Shown: positions 56,269-64,000 of the stretch, in pieces | Position numbering within the stretch: the stretch's first letter is position 1 | How the letters are laid out: each line of letters starts with the position of its first letter | From: Mycobacterium sp. | GTDB taxonomy: Bacteria > Actinomycetota > Actinomycetes > Mycobacteriales > Mycobacteriaceae | Reading direction: 5' to 3' | Length of the DNA stretch: 64,000 nucleotides | Assembly (NCBI RefSeq): GCF_019247635.1 | Contig: NZ_JAFBAR010000107.1 | Coordinates: 24,030-88,029 of the forward strand | The notes under the pieces: model-generated | The model's database searches: none | What the model was told of the DNA's origin: nothing | The model's input: only the letters and a program-made list of their open reading frames with translations | Translations under genes and position numbers: made by a program

Positions 56269-57342
56269 TCAACGCGCCGTGGTGATCGAGTCGCCGGTGA
56301 TGCCGGCCGCCCTCCGGGCGGCCAGCCTGCGCTTCTGCGGCTCGATCGTGTAACGCGGGTCGCGGGCAGATTCCTTGCCCGCCTCGAACACGCCGAACCG
56401 GGTCAACGCCGATGCCGTCATGAGCGCGAGACCCGAAGCCACGGCGACCGCGCGATGCCGGCCGCCGAACAGCGTCCCCAGTCCACCCGCAATGGCTAGC
56501 CGTTCGCTCCACCGCAGCATCCGGCCGGGATCGCCGTGATGCAACGGCTCGGCGGCCACGGGATCCATCCGGCGTTCCATGACCTTCATCGCCACCAGCT
56601 CGCCGACCACACCCAGCACCGCGAGCCGCCGCGCCGGTCCCGTCTCGGCGACGGGCGTGGTGACCATCGCCAGGCCGGACGCCGCGAGACTGGCCGAGCT
56701 GACGAAGACGAACGGCAGGTCCTCGTGGGCGGCGTTCCAGGTCGGCGTCGCGGTGTCGGAGAGCAGCACTGCCGTGTAGACAGCCAACGGCGCAGCGAAC
56801 AGCCCGGCTTCTAAACCTGCGGGGCCTTCGACCGCGCGCAGCACTGGCCGCAACCAACCCAGCGGCAGTCGCTCGCCGGTCAGACGGTCGACCTCGGCCG
56901 CCACGGCAACACCGGTGCCGGCGCTGAAGGCACTGAGGATCCAAGAACCCAGGCTCATCGGCGAGGTCAGCTTGATGGTGCGCATCATGTTGACGAACCG
57001 TTCGGGCCGACCCAGGTCCTTGACCAGAGCGACGGCGCCGAGCCCCACAGCGACGAGCGCGGACAACCGCGCGTTGCGCCGCAGCTTCGCGCGTCCGGTC
57101 AGCTGGGCACCGGCGGCCAGCAGACCCGACCCACCGGCCACCCCACCCAGGAACAGGTACGCGCCCACCTCATGACCCCACGGCGCGGGCTTGACCACCG
57201 GACGCCCGTAGTAGCTGGTGAACTCGGCCTCCGGGACCATCAACGGCTCACGTCCGCCGCCGCCCCGGCGCCGATTCCCCGACCGGCGCTTGCCCCTGTC
57301 CGGTTCCGGCGGGCGCAGGCTGTCGTACTCCGACGTGCTCAT
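56269..57342 (-). CDS. NrfD/PsrC-like integral membrane subunit of the formate dehydrogenase complex
   Basis: GAYLFLGGVAGGSGLLAAGA, LVKDLGRPERFVNMMRTIKLTSPMSLGSWILSAF, repeated TM segments. Confidence 0.88.
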   Translation of the reverse strand: MSTSEYDSLRPPEPDRGKRRSGNRRRGGGGREPLMVPEAEFTSYYGRPVVKPAPWGHEVGAYLFLGGVAGGSGLLAAGAQLTGRAKLRRNARLSALVAVGLGAVALVKDLGRPERFVNMMRTIKLTSPMSLGSWILSAFSAGTGVAVAAEVDRLTGERLPLGWLRPVLRAVEGPAGLEAGLFAAPLAVYTAVLLSDTATPTWNAAHEDLPFVFVSSASLAASGLAMVTTPVAETGPARRLAVLGVVGELVAMKVMERRMDPVAAEPLHHGDPGRMLRWSERLAIAGGLGTLFGGRHRAVAVASGLALMTASALTRFGVFEAGKESARDPRYTIEPQKRRLAARRAAGITGDSITTAR

Positions 57343-57349
57343 CGTGCGT

Positions 57350-58312
57350 TCACCTGCCCTTCCAGAACGCCAGCGCCGCAGCAGCGACCATTCCCGCCCC
57401 GGCCAGGCCCGCGCGCTTGAACATTTGCAAGAGGTCAGCGGTGCACACGCGCGGGTCCGGCGGCAAGCCGTAGACCTCCGGCTCGTCGAGCAACAGGAAG
57501 ACGGACCCGGTGCCACCGACGCCGTCGTGCTCGTTGGCCCCGTAGAGGCGGGCCTCGGTCAGCCCCCGCGCGTGCAATTCCGCGACCCGTTCGCGGGCCT
57601 GCGCCACGAGGTCGTCGTGATCACCGAACTTGATCGACGTCGTCGGGCAGGTCTTCGCGCAGGCCGGCGTCTGGTTCTCGACCAAGCGGTCGTAACAGAG
57701 GGTGCATTTCTGCGCGACGCCGGTGACGACCTTCTCTTCGGGACGCTCGGACCGTTTGGCCGGGGTTGTGTACGTGCCGTCACTGCGGCGTTCGACGACT
57801 CCGAACGGACATCCGGCCACACAGGTGCCGCACCCGTTGCACACGTCGTCTTGCACGACGACGGTGCCGAACTCGGTGCGGAACAGCGCTCCCGTCGGGC
57901 AGACGTCGAGGCAGCCGGCGTGCGTGCAGTGCTTGCACACGTCGGAGGCCATCAACCAGCGGAACTCCGGTGTGTCCGGCGGGCTGGTACCGACCGAACC
58001 GGGCAGCGCGGGCATGCCGAGGTTCACCAGCGCCTGCCCGGATTCTCGCGCCTGCTCGATCCGATCGCGGCCCTGCTCGATGAAGGCGACGTGCCGCCAT
58101 GTGCTGGCGCCCAACTGGCCGGTGTTGTCGTATGACGAGCCCAGCAGTTCGAGGTCGCCGTCACGCGGGTTGCGGTTCCACTCTTTGCACGCCACCTCGC
58201 ATGCCTTGCAGCCGATGCAGATTGAGGTATCGGTGAAGAAACCCTTGCGCGGCTTGGGATCCGACCAGCGCGCATCGGCGGCTGGGTCGGTCGGTCCAAC
58301 CAGTTGGCCCAT
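57350..58312 (-). CDS. 4Fe-4S iron-sulfur (beta) subunit of formate dehydrogenase
   Basis: CIGCKACEVACKEWN, CKHCTHAGCLDVCPTGAL, CNGCGTCVAGCPFGVV, CTLCYDRLVENQTPACAKTCP cluster motifs. Confidence 0.93.
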   Translation of the reverse strand: MGQLVGPTDPAADARWSDPKPRKGFFTDTSICIGCKACEVACKEWNRNPRDGDLELLGSSYDNTGQLGASTWRHVAFIEQGRDRIEQARESGQALVNLGMPALPGSVGTSPPDTPEFRWLMASDVCKHCTHAGCLDVCPTGALFRTEFGTVVVQDDVCNGCGTCVAGCPFGVVERRSDGTYTTPAKRSERPEEKVVTGVAQKCTLCYDRLVENQTPACAKTCPTTSIKFGDHDDLVAQARERVAELHARGLTEARLYGANEHDGVGGTGSVFLLLDEPEVYGLPPDPRVCTADLLQMFKRAGLAGAGMVAAAALAFWKGR

Positions 58313-61300
58313 CAGCCCTCCCTTTCCGGGTTCGTGATGCGGGGCTCGGTGATACGAATATTGTCCGTCTCGACCGTCGTGCCCGCCCGGGACTGATACT
58401 CCTCGATCAAGCGCAGTAACGCCTGGCCCTGCGGGCGGCGACCCGGACGGATGTCGCACGAACCGACTTTGGACTCCTGGATCTGAACGTTCGGGTCGAG
58501 TGTCACGCCGAGCAGGTCGTTGGCCGCGTCCCCGCTCACCACGGCGTCACCCCCCACACCCCAGTGGTACGGTAGCCCGATCTGGTGCACGGTGTGCCCA
58601 CGTACAACAAGCGGCGTCATGCGTTCGGTGACAAGCACTTTGGCCTCGATTGCCGCCCGCGCCGAAATGATGGTGGCCCAGCCGTAGGGTTCCAGACCGC
58701 GTTCGGCGGCCAACTCCGGAGACACCTCACAGAACATCTCGGGCTGCAGTTCGGAAAGGTAGGGCAGCCAGCGGCTCATCCCGCCCGCCGTGTGGTGCTC
58801 GGTGAGCCGGTAGGTGGTGAACACATACGGGTACACGTCGGCGCCGGGATCGCCCGCACTGGGCGCCCAGAGATTATCCTTGCGCGGGAACATGATTCGC
58901 GACGGACTCTGCTGTTGCGGGTAAAGCGCATTGGCGATCGGCGATTCCTGCGGCTCGTAGTGGGTGGGCAGCGGACCGTCGACCACGCCCTTGGGCGCGA
59001 ACAGCCACCCCTTGCCGTCGGATTGCATGATGAACGCGTCGTCACCGGCCAGCGCCGCCGGTCCGCCGAGGTCCGGGTCCGGCCGGGCACCCGGGGCGCG
59101 ATCAAGCGGGAAATCGGGCACGTCGTGACCGACCCAGCGGCCCTGTTGTTTGTCCCACCAGACGTATTTCTTGCGCTCGCTCCACGGCTTTCCGTCGGGG
59201 TCCGCGGACGCCCGGTTGTAGAGGATGCGCCGGTCGGCGGGCCACGCCCAGCCCCACTCGGACTGGCTCGGCGTCGGGCCGCCGCGCGGAACACGGCGGG
59301 CGGCCTTGTTCACACCGCCGGCACGCACGCCGGCATAGATCCAGCAACCGCACGCGGTTGATCCGTCCGCGCGTAGTTCGGTGAACGCCGAGACCGCCGC
59401 GCCCGCTTCCGGCCCGGTGAGGTGGAACCCGTTGATCTCGGCCAGGACCGCCTCGGAGTCGGGTTCGCCGTGCTCGTTGACGGGATAGTCCCAGGTCAGA
59501 TCCAGCAACGGGCGATCACGTTCGTCCGTCGAACCCGCCAGCCGGTCACGGATCCGCTTGCCCAGCTCGACAAAGAACTGGAGCTCGCTCTGGCAGTCGC
59601 CCGGCGGTTCGACGGCCTGGTGGCGCCACTGCACCAATCGCTGCGTCTGGGTGAACGATCCGGCCTTTTCGACGTGGGTGGCCGCCGGGAAGAAGAACAC
59701 CTCGGTCTCGATGTCCTCCGTCTTCAACTCGCCGGAGGCGATCTCGGGTCCGTCCTTCCAGAACGTGGCCGACTCGATGAGGTTGAGGTCGCGCACCACC
59801 AACCACTTCAGGTGCGACATGCCCATGCGCTGCATCCGGCCGTGCGCCGATCCGACGGCGGGGTTCTGCCCCAGCAGGAAGTACCCGTCGACCTCGTCTT
59901 CGAGCATCGCCACGACCGTCTGGTACGTGCCGTGCGGACCGGACAGCCGCGGCAGGTAGTCGTAAGCCCAGTCGTTGTCTGCACGGGCCGCCTCACCCCA
60001 CCACGCTTTGAGCAGGCTGACGATGTAGGTATCGGCGTTGGCCCAGAAGCCCTTCTGATCCTTCGGGCCCACCGCGTCAATATAATCGCGGAAACTGTTG
60101 TGGATACCGGCCTTTGGCATCGGCAGATAGCCGGGCAGCAGGTTGAACAGCGTCGGGATATCCGTCGAGCCCTGGATGGTCGCGTGCCCGCGCAGCGCCA
60201 TGATGCCGCTGCCCGGCCGTCCCACGTTGCCCAGCAGCAGCTGCAAAATCGTTGCGGTGCGGATGAACTGGGCGCCCAGGCTGTGTTGAGTCCATCCGAC
60301 GGCATAGGCAAAGCAGGTGGTGCGGTCGCGACCGGAGTTTGCGGTGATTGTCCGGGCAAGGTAGCCGAAGTCGTCGATGCTGATGCCGCAGACGTCGCGC
60401 ACCATCTCGGGGGTGTAACGCGCGTAATGCCGCTTGAGGATCTGGAACACCGTCCGCGGATGCTGCAGGGTCTCGTCGCGCAGCACCCGGGCATGCGGCA
60501 ACGGCGGTCCGCCCATGCCATAGCTGTCGCCGCTCGCACGATCCGACGCGCTGGCCCCGTGTTCGGGGTCGCCTTCTTGCAGGGCATAGGCCCACGTCGA
60601 CGGGTCGTACTGTCCCGTCTCGGGGTCGAAGTCGGAAAACAGGCCGTTCAAATCCTCAGTGTCCCGGTAGTTTTCGTTGATCAGGGTCGCCGCGTTGGTA
60701 TACGCCAGCACGTACTCCTTGAACCACAGGTCGTTACCGATCACGTGGTTGATCAGCGCTCCCAGCAGCACCACGTCGGACCCGGCGCGAATCGGAATGT
60801 GCTTGTCGCACACCGCCGATGTACGGGTGAATCGCGGGTCGACGTGGATCAATTTGGCGCCGCGCGCTCTAGCCTCCTCGACCCACTGGAAACCGACCGG
60901 ATGGCACTCGGCCATGTTGGAGCCCTGGATGACAATGCAGTCCGCATTGGCCATGTCTTGCAGTGACTGGGTGGCGCCGCCGCGCCCGAAGGAGGTTCCC
61001 AGACCGGGAACCGTGGCGGAGTGTCAAATACGGGCTTGGTTTTCGATCTGAATGGCGCCCGCGGCGGTGAAGAGTTTCTTGATGACGTAGTTCTCTTCGT
61101 TGTCCAGCGTGGCTCCGCCGAGCGCGGCGATCTTCATGGTGCGCCGCAGCGGATGACCCTTCTTGTCGATGTCCTGCCAGGCGTGGCGGCGCGCTTCGAC
61201 GAAGCGGTCGGCGACCATGTCGATGGCGGTGTCGAGGTCCAGCGGCTGCCATTCGGTGGCGCGGGGGGCGCGGTAGAGCATCTTGATCTGCCGCCCCGGG

Positions 61301-61593
61301 GAGTTGACCAGCTGCTCGCTGGCCGATCCCTTCGGGCACAGACGGCCGCGCGAGATCGGCGAATCGGGATCACCCTCGATCTGCACCACGCGGTCGTCTT
61401 TGACATACACCCGTTGCCCACAGCCGACGGCGCAGTAGGGACACACGCTTTGCACGACCCGGTCTGCCGTGGACGTGCGAGGGGCGATCTCGCGGGTGTG
61501 CTTGGAAGTCACCGCAGGCCCCCGGCCTAACACATCCCCAGATCGCAACTGACGGACGACGGGCCATTCCAAGAAAAGTCTCCGGATTTCCAT
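58312..61593 (-). CDS. fdnG: Formate dehydrogenase alpha subunit (molybdopterin, selenocysteine-containing); in-frame UGA at 61024-61026 read as Sec190
   Basis: CPYCAVGCGQ Fe-S motif; IQIENQARI-U-HSATVPGLGTSFGRGGATQSLQDMANADCIVIQGSNMAECHPVGF aligns with FdnG NQARVUHGPTV. The two ORFs (61024-61773, 58312-60954) are in the same frame across the UGA. Confidence 0.95.
60994..61012 (-). promoter_or_regulatory. Bacterial SECIS hairpin for the fdhA UGA
   Basis: UGA-N11-GGUUCCC-GGUCU-GGGAACC: perfect 7-bp stem, GGUCU apical loop. Confidence 0.93.
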
Positions 61594-61661
61594 ATTCCAA
61601 AGCCTAGTGCGCCGAGGGTCCCGGCACCGTGGGTCCGGGTCGCGCCATTTGCCAACTTGCC

Positions 61662-61685
61662 TAGTGAGTGAGTACTCTCTCACTA
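61662..61685. promoter_or_regulatory. Palindromic TetR-type operator overlapping the TetR start
   Basis: TAGTGAGTGAGTACTCTCTCACTA, 22/24 positions palindromic. Confidence 0.75.
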
Positions 61686-62287
61686 TGCTTGCTTCGGGCC
61701 GTGATCGGCTGCTATCCGCAGCGTTGCGGCTCTTTGCCGCCAAGGGGTACGCGGCGACGTCCGTCGCCGACATCCAGCGGCAGTCCGGCCTGGCGCCCGG
61801 GTCGGGTGCGCTCTACAAACACTTCGCTTCCAAGCGCGAGCTACTGGAGGCCGCCGTTGCCTACCGAATCGACAGCATCGTCGCCGCGCGCGAAGAGTAT
61901 GACGCCGGGGAGCCGGACAGCGTCGAACAGGCGGTGCGCACCGCGGGACGGCTGATCTGGAACAACCTCAAGCAGAGCGAGGACGTGCTCAAGGTGATGC
62001 TGCGCGAGCCCGAGGAGCTAGGAGAACTCGAAGAGAAAACGTGGCAGATCATCACCGACAACGCCTATCAACGGTTCGCCGACGAACTGGCTGCCTCCAA
62101 CCGCTCGGGCCGAACGCGCATCCCCGATCCCCCGGCGGCTGCCGCGGTGGCGATCGCGTCGCTGTCCTACGCAGCCACGCTGCAGGCGCTGACCGGCCGC
62201 TCCCCCGGCAATATCGATGACGAACGCTACTTCGAGGCGTGGGTCAACCAGACCGTCAGCGTCCTCGCTCATTACCGAAACCGTTAA
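61685..62287 (+). CDS. TetR family transcriptional regulator
   Basis: RDRLLSAALRLFAAKGYAATSVADIQRQSGLAPGSGALYKHFASKRELLEAAV HTH. Confidence 0.92.
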   Translation: MLASGRDRLLSAALRLFAAKGYAATSVADIQRQSGLAPGSGALYKHFASKRELLEAAVAYRIDSIVAAREEYDAGEPDSVEQAVRTAGRLIWNNLKQSEDVLKVMLREPEELGELEEKTWQIITDNAYQRFADELAASNRSGRTRIPDPPAAAAVAIASLSYAATLQALTGRSPGNIDDERYFEAWVNQTVSVLAHYRNR

Positions 62288-62314
62288 CCACCAACCGATT
62301 TCAGGAGCACAGCT

Positions 62315-63526
62315 GTGACATTCTCAATGCAACTCAGCGACGACGTGATCGAGGTGCGCGATTGGGTGCACAAGTTCGCCGCCGACGTGATCCGCCCCGC
62401 CGCGGCAGAATGGGACGAGCGGGAGGAAACCCCCTGGCCTGTGATCCAGGAGGCCGCCAAGGTCGGGCTCTACTCCCCCGACCTGTTCGCGCAGCAGGCG
62501 GCGGAGCCTACGGGGATCGGCATGCTCGCCGTATTCGAGGAGATGTTCTGGGGCGACGCCGGTATCGCGCTGTCCATCATGGGCACAGGCCTGGCCGCAG
62601 CGGCGTTGGCGGGCAACGGAACTCCCGAACAGCTGGGCCGCTGGCTGCCGGAAATGTTCGGCACGGCCGAAGAACCCAAGCTCGGTGCATTCTGTTCGTC
62701 GGAACCCGACGCGGGTTCCGACGTCGGGGCCATCCGCACTCGCGCTCGCTACGACGAGGCGACCCGCGAGTGGGTACTCAACGGCACCAAGACCTGGGCG
62801 ACTAACGGCGGAATCGCCAACGTGCACATCGTGGTGGCTTCGGTCTATCCCGAGCTCGGCACACGCGGCCAGGCGACCTTCGTCATCCCATCGGGCACAA
62901 AAGGTTTCGCGCAGGGACAAAAGTTCAAGAAGCACGGTATCCGCGCTTCGCACACCGCCGAGGTCGTGCTCGACGACGTGCGTTTGCCGGAGGATTACAT
63001 TCTCGGCGGCCAAGAGAAATTCGAGGCGCGGATCGCCCGCGTCAAGTCCGGTGCCTCCACCGGCGGGCAGGCGGCGATGAAGACGTTCGAGCGTACCCGG
63101 CCCACTGTCGGGGCGATGGCCGTCGGTGTGGCCCGCGCCGCCTACGAGTACGCGCTCGATTACGCCTGCCAGCGTGAGCAATTCGGCCGCAAGATCGGAG
63201 AGTTCCAGGCGGTGGCGTTTAAGCTGGCGGACATGAAGAGCCGGATCGACGCGGCTCGCATGCTGGTGTGGCGGGCCGGCTGGATGGCGCGCAACAATCA
63301 GGCCTTCGACGCCGCGGAAGGTTCGATGGCCAAGCTGGTGGCGAGCGAGACCGCGGTCTATGTCACCGACGAAGCCATCCAGATCCTCGGCGGCAACGGA
63401 TACACCCGCGACTACCCCGTGGAGCGCATGCACCGCGACGCGAAGATATTCACGATCTTCGAGGGAACGAGCGAGATTCAGCGCCTGGTGATTTCTCGCG
63501 CGGTGACAGGCCTGTCCATCCGCTGA
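62315..63526 (+). CDS. Acyl-CoA dehydrogenase
   Basis: [88 protein letters not shown] start. Confidence 0.95.
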   Translation: MTFSMQLSDDVIEVRDWVHKFAADVIRPAAAEWDEREETPWPVIQEAAKVGLYSPDLFAQQAAEPTGIGMLAVFEEMFWGDAGIALSIMGTGLAAAALAGNGTPEQLGRWLPEMFGTAEEPKLGAFCSSEPDAGSDVGAIRTRARYDEATREWVLNGTKTWATNGGIANVHIVVASVYPELGTRGQATFVIPSGTKGFAQGQKFKKHGIRASHTAEVVLDDVRLPEDYILGGQEKFEARIARVKSGASTGGQAAMKTFERTRPTVGAMAVGVARAAYEYALDYACQREQFGRKIGEFQAVAFKLADMKSRIDAARMLVWRAGWMARNNQAFDAAEGSMAKLVASETAVYVTDEAIQILGGNGYTRDYPVERMHRDAKIFTIFEGTSEIQRLVISRAVTGLSIR

Positions 63527-63596
63527 GACGTCTGAACGAGCTCACCAGCCAGCGTCGCTTCCCGATGCTGGGCTAGCGCGGAGCTGCTTTGCGGGT

Positions 63597-63776
63597 TCAA
63601 TCGGTGGCATGCCCGCCGATGACTCGCTGCATCTGCCCGTAGGCGTTGATCGGGCTGTACAACGCCAGGCCACCGTCGGCGAATACGGTTTGCCCTGTCA
63701 CCCAACTCATTTCGAGCACCGCGACGATGGCCTCGGCGACATCGTCGGCTTCCCCCAGCCGGCCGAGTCCGGTGCG
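63597..63776 (-). pseudogene. C-terminal remnant of an SDR oxidoreductase
   Basis: RTGLGRLGEADDVAEAIVAVLEMSWVTGQTVFADGGLALYSPINAYGQMQRVIGGHATD*; frame is interrupted by TGA immediately upstream and no Rossmann N-terminus is present. Confidence 0.6.
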
Positions 63777-63810
63777 TCATAGGATTTCCCGGCCCAATTG
63801 CGCGGGACCG

Positions 63811-64000
63811 TCATAGGAATGAATTCTCTTGAGTCAGGCCGATTTCGGGAAATGCCCCGAGCGCGAACGTCTCCATGTTGCCGACGCCGCTCCCACCGCC
63901 CACCGGATCATCCACCCGCACAAGCAGATCCCGCAACTGGTGTACCTTGCGGGCGGTCGCCGGGTCATCGCAGTTGGTGACGTGGTTGCCTTCCACCCGC
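63811..64000 (-). CDS. C-terminal end of a protein continuing beyond the window, function not assigned
   Basis: Open frame ...VEGNHVTNCDDPATARKVHQLRDLLVRVDDPVGGGSGVGNMETFALGAFPEIGLTQENSFL*. Confidence 0.5.
   Translation of the reverse strand, partial: RVEGNHVTNCDDPATARKVHQLRDLLVRVDDPVGGGSGVGNMETFALGAFPEIGLTQENSFL

Noticed and set aside
59422-60966. 514-aa plus-strand ORF opposite formate dehydrogenase alpha
   Set aside because: Antisense shadow of a strongly supported molybdoenzyme gene.
63777-63779. In-frame UGA in the SDR remnant as a second selenocysteine codon
   Set aside because: No GGUCU-type hairpin follows at the right distance, SDRs have no Sec site here, and upstream sequence lacks the SDR N-terminus; a gene remnant is more likely.
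1-64000. Prophage, insertion sequence or transposase genes
   Set aside because: No integrase, transposase or phage structural motifs were seen in any plausible coding frame.

Overview
High-GC actinobacterial chromosome window. Family content (PrrB-type kinase, LipJ-type hydrolase-cyclase, Eis-like acetyltransferase, Rv0073-type ABC ATPases, FadD, SDR and BVMO enzymes) points to Mycobacterium. About 48 protein genes are supported, mostly accessory lipid, redox and catabolic metabolism. The clearest system is a compact selenocysteine (Sec) island at about 50.1-61.6 kb: orphan PrrB-like histidine kinase, selB, selA and tRNA-Sec (selC) on the minus strand; selD on the plus strand; then an NrfD-like membrane subunit, a 4Fe-4S subunit and a formate dehydrogenase alpha subunit on the minus strand. 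The ORF track splits the alpha subunit at an in-frame UGA. That UGA (complement 61024..61026) is followed after 11 nt by a perfect 7-bp hairpin with a GGUCU loop, a textbook bacterial SECIS, so the two ORFs are one selenoprotein of about 1093 aa. Between selC and selD lie two unexplained structures: (i) a 40-bp direct duplication carrying operator-like palindromes and a selC promoter-like -10 box, and (ii) a 189-bp element bounded by 22-bp imperfect inverted repeats that encloses a tandem array with three TTGTCCACA (DnaA-box-like) sites. Other points of interest: a LuxC/LuxE (EhpG/EhpF)-like two-component acid-reductase pair, tandemly duplicated ABC modules with cNMP-binding domains, a 59-bp dispersed 3'-end element found three times, and perfect operator palindromes beside MarR and TetR genes. 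All calls are by eye from sequence and translated ORFs; no database searches were run.
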